From Halostagnicola kamekurae (GTDB lineage: Archaea; Halobacteriota; Halobacteria; Halobacteriales; Natrialbaceae), in assembly GCF_900116205.1 (NCBI RefSeq), contig NZ_FOZS01000002.1:434001-498000 (forward strand): a stretch of DNA of 64,000 nucleotides. The letters are read 5' to 3'. The notes below the pieces were generated by a model. The model saw only the letters and a program-made list of their open reading frames with translations, had not been told where the DNA came from and did no database searches. Position numbers and translations under genes: made by a program. This document shows positions 44,680 to 53,473 of this stretch, piece after piece; the first letter of the stretch is position 1, and the number at the start of each line of letters is the position of its first letter.

Positions 44680-45214
44680 CGCCCGCGAAACGTTTTTCGA
44701 CACCGAACGGCGGAACCGCACCATACCGGCGGGACTATCCGCGGTGGCGCGCGCTCGAGAGCGGGTCGCGAACCGCGACCCGCGAGTAAAACTGCGCGAG
44801 GGATGAGCGAGTGAGTGTGCGAACGAGCGAATCGGCTGGGGAGGGTGTGGAAATCAGTGTTGCCAGCAGTAGTATTCTCGAGCACTCGAGCGACCTGTAC
44901 TGTCGCAGTCCGGCGACTCCACACAGTACTCAGGCACACATTATTCCCGGCCAAAAACAGTAGTTATATGACACTACAGGACGTTGGATCAAACGGAAGC
45001 CACACACTCCGCGACAGGGGCGTTTCGCATTGAAATGCCCCGGGTGCTAGAGCCACCCGAGACGTGGCTTCCGAACCCTTGAAGGATCGGTTGCCATGAT
45101 TGGATATCTTCTCCGCGGGCTTAAACATCCCGTCCGACAGACGAATCGAAGTCGACTACCACTACTGACCACACCACCAACCAGAGCGCACGCACTCGAG
45201 GGTGAACCAGACCG
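44680..45214. ncRNA. Hairpin-rich stretch without a gene; possible structured RNA or mobile-element remnant
   Basis: 535 bases with no convincing gene but four strong inverted repeats. 44761-44783: a 10-bp perfect stem GCGGGTCGCG-AAC-CGCGACCCGC. 44897-44929: GTACTGT / ACAGTAC with inner AGTC-CGGC-GACT. 45017-45041: GGGGCGTTTC-GCATT-GAAATGCCCC (10 bp with one G-T). 45051-45069: AGCCAC-CCGAGAC-GTGGCT. A TATA-like TAGTTATATG (44961-44970) precedes the last two by about 50-80 bases, so they could be transcribed together. The pattern recalls right-end/guide RNA segments of IS1341-type TnpB elements, but no TnpB coding remnant can be confirmed. Confidence 0.35.
44761..44783. repeat. Perfect 10-bp inverted repeat downstream of gntP
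   Basis: GCGGGTCGCG-AAC-CGCGACCCGC lies 82 bases after the GntP stop. It could be a terminator hairpin or an element end. GAGTAAAAC follows, not a T-run. Confidence 0.8.
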
Positions 45215-45553
45215 ATGAGCCCGCCGACGGACAGTCTGGTCCTCGATATCGTCCGCACCCTCGAGAAACAGGGCGTCCCTCGAGACTCCTACCAACTCGG
45301 CCGGGAGTTCGACCCCGAAGCACTCGCCCGGTTGCTCGAGACCGGCGGCGATTCGGTCGAGGTCCGCCTCGAGATCCGCGACGTGTCGCTGGTCGTGACG
45401 AATCTGGGCGCTCGAGTCGCCGAGTCGGGCCTCTCCTCTCAGCCCGAGTGTCCCCACTGCGGGCTCCCGGTGACCGCCGTCGTCCAACTCGTTCCGAGCC
45501 ACCACACCGCCTATCCCTGCGGGTGTCGAGTTCGGGGCGATTTGCTCGAGTAG
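45215..45553 (+). CDS. Small protein with HalOD1-like domain and C-terminal zinc ribbon
   Basis: 112 residues. The N-terminal half (DSLVLDIVRTLEKQGVPRDS, LGREFDPEALARLLE) resembles the haloarchaeal output domain HalOD1. The C-terminal half has CPHCG and a later CGC, giving a possible four-cysteine zinc site (about residues 79-106). HalOD proteins are thought to act in signalling or transcription in haloarchaea, though no mechanism is known. ATG at 45215; the next gene is convergent. Confidence 0.6.
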   Translation: MSPPTDSLVLDIVRTLEKQGVPRDSYQLGREFDPEALARLLETGGDSVEVRLEIRDVSLVVTNLGARVAESGLSSQPECPHCGLPVTAVVQLVPSHHTAYPCGCRVRGDLLE

Positions 45554-45578
45554 TGTCGTCGCCGCTGGGGTAGAATCG

Positions 45579-45758
45579 TTACCCCGTAAAATGCGGCCAC
45601 TCTTTCTCGGGTATCAGGTCCGTTCCGCCACAACAGCCACACTCCGCGGGCGCCTCGTACTGGTGGCCGCTATCGGTCCGTTTGGAGACCGTGCCGGCGT
45701 GCATCGTCTGGCAGGCTGTGCAAACGTACTTCTCCGGGGGTTCCGGGGCGTGAGCCAT
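45579..45758 (-). CDS. Zinc-ribbon micro-protein
   Basis: 59 residues with two cysteine knuckles, YVCTACQTMHAG and ECGCCGGTDLIPE, so one zinc site. Haloarchaea encode many such CxxC micro-proteins; some are needed for swarming or stress survival in Haloferax, but this one is not identified. ATG at 45758 (MAHAPEPPEKYVC) is chosen; a longer in-frame extension is out of character. It is convergent with the HalOD1-like gene, 25 bases away. Confidence 0.65.
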   Translation of the reverse strand: MAHAPEPPEKYVCTACQTMHAGTVSKRTDSGHQYEAPAECGCCGGTDLIPEKEWPHFTG

Positions 45759-45963
45759 GTGAGTGGTACCCGCGCCAGCGACATATAGCCGGGGCCCGGG
45801 ACACAGCCAGAATAGTCGTCCGACGAAGCGACCCGAATTCCCTCTATCGCATGAGCCTCCGTACCGTTTGCGCGACTCCTCGAGTCTTTGACTTGCTTGC
45901 TCGCTCCGATCGCTCGCGGTGGGTGTGCTCACTCGACTGCCAGAATTGAACGAGTAAACGCGA

Positions 45964-47625
45964 TTAGGAGACTGTATACTGGCGGAACCGTTTCACGGCA
46001 GTGGTATAACTCCATCTGGCTATCACCAATCCAATACAGAGTCCGCCCGTGACGCCACCCGCTCGCAGTACCTCGGTAGAAACACCACTGACGATCCTGA
46101 TTTGAGGGAAACGTGTTGGCGCTAACACTGCGAAGACGAGAGCGCTCCCGAGTACCCAGATTACGAGCGAATACACGACGAATGCGGTCATGCTCGGCGG
46201 TACAACATCACTGCTCTGGCCGATGGTCGTCGCGCTAAACCTGGGAAACAGCATGCCGACCGCTGGCGCAAGGCAAACCGAAACCACCGTCAGCACCGCA
46301 CCAATTACGACGAGCCACGCCTGGACACGGATCGGGTAAGGGCTTACAACGGCCCCGATGAGCGTAGACAGTATCGTCAGCGCCAGCCCATACAGTAGTC
46401 CCGGAACCAGTAGACCGCGGACGAACTGCCGCCCAGAAATCGAGGACGTAAGCGTGGCAGGGAGAACGTTCCCTTCGTCGCCGAGCGGATTCAACCCGAC
46501 TACCGCCCCCGCAAACCAGGGGACCAACAAGACACAGATGACCGGTACAACTGACATCGGGGCGTTGGATTGAATCGAAAGAACGCTAAGAGAGATTCCG
46601 AGGGAGAGACCGGCCGTGACGAGAAGTGACAACCGTCGAGGTGCTCGCCGCAGCCGGAGCACTGTCATTTGCGCCACGCGCTGTGATGGCCGTCCCACAA
46701 GCTGAGGAATAACAACCGGTGAAATAGCGGCAGCTAACGTCCCGTTCTCGTGGTTTTGATGCTCCTGTGGGCCAGTATTCGTCCCACCGGCAGTACTGAT
46801 TGGACGGGCGACCCAGTATTCGCGAGCGAGTCGTTCGACGAGCAGACCACCGCCACCGACCACTAACAGACAGCCACTCACGCCCGCAAGCGCGCGAATC
46901 GGAGCGGGCGTAACGGGTGTCCCGAAGACGGCGATATCGATGAACCAACTCGTCGGAAGCCACTCGAGCGACACTAGCTCCCAGATCACGGGTATGTCGG
47001 TACTGAGGATCGCCACGACGTACCCAACCGCGATGAGCGACACGGCATGGACGATCAGTTGACCATGTCGGTTGCGCTGCCAACGAGAGCGAGCGGAGAC
47101 AGTCATATAGGTGAAGCCAGCGACGTAACCCGTAACAATCGCGCTTGCTGTGAACAGCCCGACAGCGAGCGGAACTAACAGCAGGCTTTCAGGCGAGAGA
47201 AATCCGTATCCGACGATACCGGCGAGTAAGATCGTCAGGGGAGCGAGAGCCAGACAGGCGGATAGAAACTCAGTGAGCAACATCCCGACGGTGGCCGTTC
47301 GGATTGAGACGGTCGTCAGGACGAACGATTTCGCTCTCGGGGTTCGCCAGTGTAAGAGCGCCCGCTGCGCGAGAAACCAGACAGCGAATATCCACAGCGC
47401 ACTCACACCCACCCGAACTGAACCGGGAACAGAGAGCGGACCTGAAAGCGATCGCAAGAGGAGCGCATAGAGGATTCCCATCCCGCCAAACCAGATTCCC
47501 ATTCCGACGGCGGTCATTCCAAACAAGTAGAGCCGGTACCGATTCCGCCGAAGTCCACGAATCGTTCGGCGGGTTCCGACAATCCCCAACTGAACGCCAT
47601 GATGCAGCCAATTCGGTTCAGTCAT
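45964..47625 (-). CDS. ABC transporter membrane protein
   Basis: 553 residues, about twelve membrane helices in two similar halves with a cytoplasmic loop near residues 285-330. It follows the ATPase with an 8-base overlap (ATG at 47625 inside the ATPase's final codons), so the two form one transporter. Neither half has a large extracellular domain and there is no substrate-binding protein gene nearby, so it is probably an exporter or permease of ABC-2-like type. The substrate is unknown. Confidence 0.78.
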   Translation of the reverse strand: MTEPNWLHHGVQLGIVGTRRTIRGLRRNRYRLYLFGMTAVGMGIWFGGMGILYALLLRSLSGPLSVPGSVRVGVSALWIFAVWFLAQRALLHWRTPRAKSFVLTTVSIRTATVGMLLTEFLSACLALAPLTILLAGIVGYGFLSPESLLLVPLAVGLFTASAIVTGYVAGFTYMTVSARSRWQRNRHGQLIVHAVSLIAVGYVVAILSTDIPVIWELVSLEWLPTSWFIDIAVFGTPVTPAPIRALAGVSGCLLVVGGGGLLVERLAREYWVARPISTAGGTNTGPQEHQNHENGTLAAAISPVVIPQLVGRPSQRVAQMTVLRLRRAPRRLSLLVTAGLSLGISLSVLSIQSNAPMSVVPVICVLLVPWFAGAVVGLNPLGDEGNVLPATLTSSISGRQFVRGLLVPGLLYGLALTILSTLIGAVVSPYPIRVQAWLVVIGAVLTVVSVCLAPAVGMLFPRFSATTIGQSSDVVPPSMTAFVVYSLVIWVLGSALVFAVLAPTRFPQIRIVSGVSTEVLRAGGVTGGLCIGLVIARWSYTTAVKRFRQYTVS

Positions 47626-48370
47626 TTGCTGCTTGCTCTGTGTTGGGTTCCTCACTCGTTAGCTCGAGGAATGCCGCCTCGAGTGTCTGATGATCTCCGG
47701 TCTCGGCGCGATGTGTGAGATCGCTCGGCGTGTCCTCTGCTACGAGTCGTCCATCGTATAAGACACCAACTGTATCGGCTATCTCCTCGACGACAGAGAG
47801 GATATGCGTCGACAGAAACACCGTCGTTCCGCTGGCTGCATGTTCGACGATCAATTCACGGAGTGTGCGAGCGGCTCGTGGATCGAGTCCGGCCGTCGGT
47901 TCGTCCAAGAATAGGACAGCAGGGTCGTGGAGGATGGCCTGAATAAATCCAGTCTTCTGTCGCATGCCCCTCGAGAAGTCCGCGATTTTGGTCTGCGCGT
48001 CCTCGCGGAGATCGAGACGGTCGAGTAACGATGTGATTCGCTCGGACGACTGGGATGGTGAAAGATCTCGCAAGCCAGCCGCGAGGTCGAGTTGCTCGAA
48101 CGCGGTAAGCTCAGCGTAGAGTGGCGGTACTTCCGGGAGATAACCGATATGACGCGTTACCGCCGTTCGGTCGGAAATCGGTGTTCCGTTGATAGTGGCA
48201 CTGCCGCTCGTCGGTTGGGTTAGTGTCGTCAGTATTCGCATCGTCGTCGTTTTTCCGGCCCCGTTCGGTCCGAGAAACCCGTAGACGACTCCGTCTGGGA
48301 CACTGAGGTCGAGTGACTCGATAGCGACCGTCTGTCCGTAGTGTTTCGTCAACCCAGTCGCCTCTATCAT
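47618..48370 (-). CDS. ABC transporter ATP-binding protein (NatA/DrrA type)
   Basis: 250 residues. Walker A FLGPNGAGKTTTMRIL, Q-loop region IGYLPEVPPLYAELTAFEQL, ABC signature FSRGMRQKTGF (a departure from LSGGQ that is common in the NatA/DrrA group), Walker B AVLFLDEPTAGLDP, and switch His in FLSTHILSVVEE. Drug, lipid and sodium exporters use this type. It begins at ATG 48370, just before an AT-rich promoter-like stretch TAGTAAGTAATTG (plus 48371-48383). Confidence 0.92.
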   Translation of the reverse strand: MIEATGLTKHYGQTVAIESLDLSVPDGVVYGFLGPNGAGKTTTMRILTTLTQPTSGSATINGTPISDRTAVTRHIGYLPEVPPLYAELTAFEQLDLAAGLRDLSPSQSSERITSLLDRLDLREDAQTKIADFSRGMRQKTGFIQAILHDPAVLFLDEPTAGLDPRAARTLRELIVEHAASGTTVFLSTHILSVVEEIADTVGVLYDGRLVAEDTPSDLTHRAETGDHQTLEAAFLELTSEEPNTEQAAND

Positions 48371-48447
48371 TAGTAAGTAATTGTGAACGTGTTCGGTAAA
48401 TCCATCGCCTCTAGTGGACTAGACCAACGCGAGGAAAACAGATAATT

Positions 48448-48840
48448 CTACTCGTCTCGAGTCGCCGCCTCGAGCAACATGATCGCTCCCCCGAGCAGAG
48501 CCATGTTCTTCAGGAAGTTGATCTTGTTCGCCTGGCGCTGCTCGCCTTCCATAGTCCAGAAGTCGTGGATCGACGGCGTCGTCCCGAGGAAGAAGACGAT
48601 CACTGCGCCGGCCGAGGCCCGCGGGAACTTCCAGAGCAGGATTCCCAGGTTCGCCACGAACAGCATGCCGGTGACGAACGGCACGAGGAGGTCCGGGACC
48701 GGAACGCCCTTCTCTCGAGCGGCCGCGACGCGCTTGTCGTTGTTCTCGAAGCCGTCGATGGCCATGTACGCGAGGATGCCGCCGTAGAGCGCTCGGCCGA
48801 GGGTCGACGGCGGCTCGCTCGCGCGGTTGGAATCGGTCAC
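48448..48840 (-). CDS. DoxX family membrane protein
   Basis: 130 residues with four hydrophobic helices and the DoxX-type start RALYGGILAYMAIDGFENND followed by LVPFVTGMLFVANLGILLWK. DoxX-like proteins are small integral membrane proteins associated with quinone or redox reactions. The GTG start (48838-48840) abuts the stop codon of the upstream Asp-box gene with no gap, so it is in that operon and probably shares its operator-controlled promoter. Confidence 0.75.
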   Translation of the reverse strand: MTDSNRASEPPSTLGRALYGGILAYMAIDGFENNDKRVAAAREKGVPVPDLLVPFVTGMLFVANLGILLWKFPRASAGAVIVFFLGTTPSIHDFWTMEGEQRQANKINFLKNMALLGGAIMLLEAATRDE

Positions 48841-49887
48841 TTAGACCACCTCGAGGCGGCTGACGTTCGCCTCGACGCGCCCGACCGTGTGGTACTCGCC
48901 GTCGTCGTCTCGGCGCATGAGCCGCCCCTCGACGTCGTCGCGCTGGTCGGGCACGTCGAACAGGCCCGACCCGCAGATAACGTCGCCGTCGTAGACGCCC
49001 CAGGTTTCGACGATCTCGTGCGGTTCGCCGGGGTAGGACACGCGATCGAAATCGCGTCCGAAGTTCGTCGACTCGAACAGCGCCGCCTCGTGGTCGTCTT
49101 CGACCCACGCCGGCGGGGCCTCCTCTCCGCCGCAGAAGAAGACGGTGCCGTCGTGGACGAACACGCGCCTGATGTAGGAGAAGTCGTTGCCGTCGTCCAG
49201 ACGCGTCCAGGTGTCGCCGGCGTCGGTCGTCCGGTAGAGCCCGCCCGCGCCGACGGCGTGGCCGAGTCCGAGGTTCTCGAGTTCGTGGTCGAGGTATCCC
49301 GTTGTCGCGAGCCAGACGGCTTCGGAGATCGGGAGGATCTGGTGAACGTCATCGACGATGGCATCCCGCCGGTCGCGCCACGTTTGGCCCCCGTCGTCGC
49401 TCAGGTGGATGCCGCCGGCCTCGACGCCGGCGATCAACCGCTCCGGGCGGCCGGGGACGGCCTCGAGCGCTCGCAGTCGAGCGTAGTGGGGATCGATGGG
49501 GGATTCCCAGTGGCCTCGAGACGGCAGGTCGCGAAAGCCCTTCAGTTCGGTCCAGCTCTCGCCGTCGTCGACCGAGCGATAGAGGTACGGATCGTTCGTG
49601 CCGGCGTAGAGCGCCCCGTCGGCCGTGGCCAGAATCGACCACACCTCGCTCTCGCCGGCGTGCCAAAACCGGTCTCCGAGTGGCACCTCGAGGTCGACCC
49701 ATGTCTCCCCGCCGTCGCGCGAGCGGTACGCGCCGGTCGCGGACGCGACGAAGACGCCCTCGGCGTGATCCCACGATTTCACGGCCGTGACCACGCCACA
49801 CTCGAGCACTCGCTCCGGCTCTCCCCGATCGAACGGGAGGCCGTCGACCCGGAACAGCCCGTCGTCTGTGCCGATCAATACTGACAT
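48841..49887 (-). CDS. Asp-box (BNR-type) beta-propeller protein
   Basis: 348 residues without a signal peptide. Asp-box motifs S-x-D-x-G-x-x-W recur: YRSRDGGETW, YRSVDDGESW, HLSDDGGQTW, YRTTDAGDTW and FESTNFGRDF, spaced as in a seven-bladed propeller related to the photosystem II assembly factor Ycf48 and to sialidase propellers. The catalytic residues of sialidases are not evident, so a binding or scaffold role is likely. It begins MSVLIGTDDGLFR (ATG 49887), 31 bases downstream of a perfect 20-base operator palindrome, and is followed without gap by DoxX. Confidence 0.75.
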   Translation of the reverse strand: MSVLIGTDDGLFRVDGLPFDRGEPERVLECGVVTAVKSWDHAEGVFVASATGAYRSRDGGETWVDLEVPLGDRFWHAGESEVWSILATADGALYAGTNDPYLYRSVDDGESWTELKGFRDLPSRGHWESPIDPHYARLRALEAVPGRPERLIAGVEAGGIHLSDDGGQTWRDRRDAIVDDVHQILPISEAVWLATTGYLDHELENLGLGHAVGAGGLYRTTDAGDTWTRLDDGNDFSYIRRVFVHDGTVFFCGGEEAPPAWVEDDHEAALFESTNFGRDFDRVSYPGEPHEIVETWGVYDGDVICGSGLFDVPDQRDDVEGRLMRRDDDGEYHTVGRVEANVSRLEVV

Positions 49888-49918
49888 ACGACGTGTGTGG
49901 GTCAGACACACAAATAAA

Positions 49919-49938
49919 GTTTTACCAGCCCGTAAAAC
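49919..49938. promoter_or_regulatory. Palindromic operator between Asp-box and TatD genes
   Basis: GTTTTAC (49919-49925), CAGCCC spacer, GTAAAAC (49932-49938): a perfect 7-bp inverted repeat. On the minus strand it is followed directly by ACTTTATTTG, the likely TATA box of the Asp-box gene, so a bound protein would control that promoter. The same core TTTAC-N6-GTAAA occurs at 53476-53491. Confidence 0.75.
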
Positions 49939-50049
49939 ACTACGTGCCGGCGACCGAAAGCCTACGCGACGAGACTGTGTTCGACTGAATCGTCGCCGAC
50001 CGAATCGCATCTGACCGAACCCGATCGATAGACCCGACGAATCGACCGC

Positions 50050-50087
50050 CAAGCCGGTCAACCGACTGTCAAGCCCGTCAACCGACC
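50050..50087 (+). repeat. 20-base tandem duplication before TatD gene
   Basis: CAAGCCGGTCAACCGACT (50050-50067) recurs as CAAGCCCGTCAACCGACC (50070-50087), a 20-base period, just before the TatD start codon. Confidence 0.8.
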
Positions 50088-50099
50088 ACCCACGCATCC

Positions 50100-51101
50100 A
50101 TGACACAACCAGACCCGACGAAGCGACCGACCGACGCGACGCATCTCGAGGAAGGGCCCGACCTCCCAACGGAACTGCTCAATCTTCCCTGGCTCGACAT
50201 TCACAACCATGCACACACGCTCTCGTGGGAGGACAGGGAGCGCTACGCGCTCTCTGGGTGCGAGTCGATGGTGATGGTCGCCTCCGGCTACCATTGGACG
50301 CCTTACAAGCCGGTCAGAGCCAGCGATGTCCGCTTTCTCTGGGACGACGCGGTGAACCGTCGGGCTGCCATCGAGCGCGATCACTTCTTCGAGGCGAACC
50401 TCGGGCTGGGCATCCACACGGGCGTCCGCATCGAGAATCCCGACGAACTGCTCGAGGCGATGGCCGACTACTGCGCCCTCGATGAGGTCGTCGCCGTCGG
50501 CGAAACGGGCGTGACGCCCGCCCAGCACGTCGAGGCCTGGGACGTGGCCGAACAGCGAGCCGTCGTGCAGGCCCAGATGGAACTCGCGGACGCCCACGAC
50601 CTTCCAGTACTCTTGCACACCCCGAATCAGTCCAGCGGTTCGAGTCGGTCCTACCGGTCCGGCATCGGCGTTCCGGGCTACGAGAAGAACGCGGAACTGG
50701 GAGCGGAGCCGGTTCTCGAGGGCGAGAACCCGGCGCTCGAGGCGGTCAAACTCGACGTCGAGGCCATGCGCGACGCGGGAATCGACGACGATCGCGTGGT
50801 CGCCTCGCACGCGGATCGGAACAACACCGCCTACCTCATGGAGAACACGGACTGTTACCTGAGCTACACCATCGGCCACTCGTGGCTAATCGGCGTCGAC
50901 GCCGCGGACGTCGCGGACGCCATCGACGAGTACGGCCCCGAGCGGATCATGATCGACACCGACTGCGCGAACGTGCTCCGGACGGACCCGTTCGCGCTCA
51001 AGCGAGCGATATTCGAACTCTACCGGTACGGCATCGACGCGGACGCGATCCGAACAGTCGTGCTCGAGAACCCGCGCGAGGTGTTCGGTATCGGCGGCTG
51101 A
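50100..51101 (+). CDS. TatD family metal-dependent hydrolase
   Basis: 333 residues. HxH metal site in PWLDIHNHAHTLSW, the Glu in VVAVGETGVTPAQHVEAW, His in LPVLLHTPNQSSG, then VVASHADRNN and RIMIDTDCANVLR for the rest of the site. The TatD group includes metal nucleases and deacylases, and the long form here resembles a deacetylase-type branch more than the DNase. It is convergent with the FAH gene and divergent from the Asp-box gene, whose operator lies 160 bases upstream. Both ends carry 20-base tandem duplications. Confidence 0.8.
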   Translation: MTQPDPTKRPTDATHLEEGPDLPTELLNLPWLDIHNHAHTLSWEDRERYALSGCESMVMVASGYHWTPYKPVRASDVRFLWDDAVNRRAAIERDHFFEANLGLGIHTGVRIENPDELLEAMADYCALDEVVAVGETGVTPAQHVEAWDVAEQRAVVQAQMELADAHDLPVLLHTPNQSSGSSRSYRSGIGVPGYEKNAELGAEPVLEGENPALEAVKLDVEAMRDAGIDDDRVVASHADRNNTAYLMENTDCYLSYTIGHSWLIGVDAADVADAIDEYGPERIMIDTDCANVLRTDPFALKRAIFELYRYGIDADAIRTVVLENPREVFGIGG

Positions 51102-51121
51102 GGCTCGGCATCGGCGGCTGA
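51085..51121 (+). repeat. 20-base tandem duplication across the TatD stop codon
   Basis: TCGGTATCGGCGGCTGA (51085-51101) recurs as TCGGCATCGGCGGCTGA (51105-51121), with one mismatch. Both units end in the stop codon TGA, and a shorter CGGCTGA follows at 51125-51131. Confidence 0.85.
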
Positions 51122-51151
51122 AACGGCTGATTTCCGAATCCGGACTCCTCG

Positions 51152-52039
51152 CTATAGATACGCGCAGGTGTTCGTCAGCTCCCCCACGCCCTCGACGCCG
51201 ACGGTCACGCTGTCTCCCTCCTCGAGCAACACCGGTGGCTCCCGGTAGACGCCTACCCCCGGCGGCGTGCCGGTGAAGATCAGGTCGCCCGGTTCGAGCG
51301 TGAACGCCCGACTGCAAAACGCGACCAGTTCGTCGACGCCGAAGATCAAGTTCCCTGTCGTCGACTCCTGCAGTCGCTCGCCGTTTACCTCGGCCCAGAT
51401 CTCGAGATCGTGGGGGTCGTCGACCTCGTCGGCCGTCACGAGTTCCGGGCCGATCGGCGCGAACGTATCGAGGCTCTTCCCGCGGACCCACTGGCCGTCG
51501 CCGTGCTGGAGGTCCCGCGCCGACACGTCGTTGCCGACGAGGTAGCCCGCGACGTGCTCGAGCGCCTCGTCCGCGCTGACTCGACGCGCTTGGCGCCCGA
51601 TCACGGCGACCAGCTCCGCCTCGTAGTCGACCTTCTCGGTGAGGGCCGGATCCCAGGAAACGGTGCTCTCGGGTCCCGTAACCGATGTCGGAAACTTCGA
51701 GAAGAGCACCGGTTCGTCCGGGATCGGGTTGTCCCCCTCCTCGGCGTGATCGCGGTAGTTTAGGCCGACGCAGACGATCTTGTTCGGATCGCCGACCGGC
51801 TCGAGTCGCGTCACTTCGTCGGCGTCGTACGCGCCCGCTCCCTTCTCCGCCGCGTACTCGAGGGCGAGTTCGGCCTTCCGTCGCCACTCCCAGTCGGCAA
51901 GGAGATCCGTCGTCGCTCGCGGAATCTCGATGCCGGTACCCGATCCCGCTTCGGGGAGGCTGATTACGGTCCCGTCGGTCGTCGATACGCCGCACCACGG
52001 TCGGTTCGCGTCCGTCGTTCGATATTGTCCGATTCTCAT
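51152..52039 (-). CDS. Fumarylacetoacetate hydrolase (FAH) family protein
   Basis: 295 residues. FAH fold with metal ligands: IVCVGLNYRDHAEEGDNPIP, KVDYEAELVAVIGRQARRV, VAGYLVGNDVSARDLQ, KSLDTFAPIGPELV, and LIFTGTPPGVGVYREPPVLL. Family members hydrolyse or isomerise acylpyruvates and related ring-cleavage products. As the second gene after an amidohydrolase under a TetR-type operator, it may act late in the same degradation pathway. It starts at ATG 52039, 43 bases after the amidohydrolase stop. Confidence 0.87.
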   Translation of the reverse strand: MRIGQYRTTDANRPWCGVSTTDGTVISLPEAGSGTGIEIPRATTDLLADWEWRRKAELALEYAAEKGAGAYDADEVTRLEPVGDPNKIVCVGLNYRDHAEEGDNPIPDEPVLFSKFPTSVTGPESTVSWDPALTEKVDYEAELVAVIGRQARRVSADEALEHVAGYLVGNDVSARDLQHGDGQWVRGKSLDTFAPIGPELVTADEVDDPHDLEIWAEVNGERLQESTTGNLIFGVDELVAFCSRAFTLEPGDLIFTGTPPGVGVYREPPVLLEEGDSVTVGVEGVGELTNTCAYL

Positions 52040-52082
52040 GTGTGGATCTCCGTGATCGATGTTCGAGTTCGGCAGGCAGGCA

Positions 52083-53441
52083 TTACAGATCCAGCCCCGC
52101 CTCGTCGATCAACCGCCGGCCGGACGCTACGAACCGGTCGAACTCCTCGTTCACCGCGGGATTGAGCAGTTCGCCGTCGCGTTTGACCGGTTCGCCGTCG
52201 ACGAGCACCGTGTCGATATGGGACGGATCCGACTGGAAGACGACGGTCTGGATCGGCGAATGAGACGGCGCGGTCGTGAAGTCGTCCGTCCGGATCGTGA
52301 CGATGTCGGCCCGTTTGCCGGGCGTGAGCGTTCCGATCTCGTCTTCCATGCCGAGCGCCCTCGCGCCCTCGATGGTCGCCATCTCGAGGGTGTCTCGGCA
52401 GGTAAGACTCACGCTCGTGACCTCCTCGTCGGTCTCGAGGATCCGCTGGTTGTCGAGCATCCGCTGAACCTGCAGCCCCACTCGCATCTGTGCCCCCATG
52501 TCGCCGCTGATGTTCGAACAGACGTCGACGCCCCAGGTCGGACGCCCGCCTGCCTCGAGTACCTTCCCCGTGACGGGGATGCCGTGGGCCATCTGCATCT
52601 CGACTTCCGGCGTCGCGGAGAAGGAGACGCCCTGGTCGACGGCGTGGTCGATATCCTCTTGGGAGAAGTGGTTCGCGTGGGCGACGTTCACGTCGGAGCC
52701 GAGCATGTCCGAAATCGCGCCGAAGCCCTGGTAGTCCTCCCCGTAGATCGAGGAGGGCCAGCACGCGGCACCCATGTGAATCGTCGCGACGACGCCCAGT
52801 TCCCGCGCGAGCTCGAGGTCGCTCCGGGCGACCTCCTCGGTGGTGAAGTCGGGACCGCGAAGCGCGAGCCCGAGCGAGAGCAGGTCGTCGTCCGCTATCT
52901 TTTCGTCGCGAAGCTTTCGGACGGCGTCGTCCGGGTGCCCTTCAGTGCTGTCGAACCACCACGTCGCCGCGTCGTCTCCCGGCGGCCCGTACGCGTACAG
53001 CGTCCGCAGTCCGGCGTCTTTTAGCCCGTCAACTGCGCGTTCTGCGTGCTCGGGCGTGTTGATCGCGTGCGACCAGTCGAGCGCCGTCGTCGTCCCCGTG
53101 TGCAGTTTCTCGAGCGCTCCGAAGAGGTTCCCGAGGTACATGTCCTCCGGCTGGTAGAGCCCGGCGATGTTCCCGAGCATGTCGTCGAAGTAATCGCCCA
53201 TGAGCGACCAGTCGCCGGCGATCCCCCGTACCTGGGTCTGCCAGAGGTGAATGTGCGAGTCGACGAATCCCGGGAGGACGATCCGATCCGTCGCGTCGAT
53301 CGCGTCCGCGTTCGACGCGCTCAGCCCGTGACCGATATCGACGATCTCTCCGCTCTCGACCAGTATATCCGCCTCCTCGAGCGTTCCGATCTCCGGGTCG
53401 AGCGAGACCACCGTCCCGTTCTGAATTATCGTTTGTGACAT
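52083..53441 (-). CDS. Amidohydrolase (cytosine deaminase/chlorohydrolase-like)
   Basis: 452 residues. Subtype III amidohydrolase: the metal-binding H-x-H in FVDSHIHLWQTQV, the His in GVVATIHMGAAC and AHANHFSQEDI, and the Asp in RPTWGVDVCSNIS. Ends with a beta-sandwich segment (LTPGKRADIVTIRTDDF) usual for cytosine deaminase, SsnA and AtzA relatives. A deaminase or hydrolytic dechlorinase on a nitrogen heterocycle is likely, but the substrate is unknown. ATG at 53441 lies just after a palindromic operator and TATA box. It is transcribed with the downstream FAH gene. Confidence 0.85.
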   Translation of the reverse strand: MSQTIIQNGTVVSLDPEIGTLEEADILVESGEIVDIGHGLSASNADAIDATDRIVLPGFVDSHIHLWQTQVRGIAGDWSLMGDYFDDMLGNIAGLYQPEDMYLGNLFGALEKLHTGTTTALDWSHAINTPEHAERAVDGLKDAGLRTLYAYGPPGDDAATWWFDSTEGHPDDAVRKLRDEKIADDDLLSLGLALRGPDFTTEEVARSDLELARELGVVATIHMGAACWPSSIYGEDYQGFGAISDMLGSDVNVAHANHFSQEDIDHAVDQGVSFSATPEVEMQMAHGIPVTGKVLEAGGRPTWGVDVCSNISGDMGAQMRVGLQVQRMLDNQRILETDEEVTSVSLTCRDTLEMATIEGARALGMEDEIGTLTPGKRADIVTIRTDDFTTAPSHSPIQTVVFQSDPSHIDTVLVDGEPVKRDGELLNPAVNEEFDRFVASGRRLIDEAGLDL

Positions 53442-53473
53442 GTGCACGTGTCTAGTCTTACCACTGGGATAAA

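Noticed and set aside
49888-50169. N-terminal extension of the Asp-box protein
   Set aside because: It would run through the operator, TATA box and the start of the divergent TatD gene; the ATG at 49887 fits promoter spacing.
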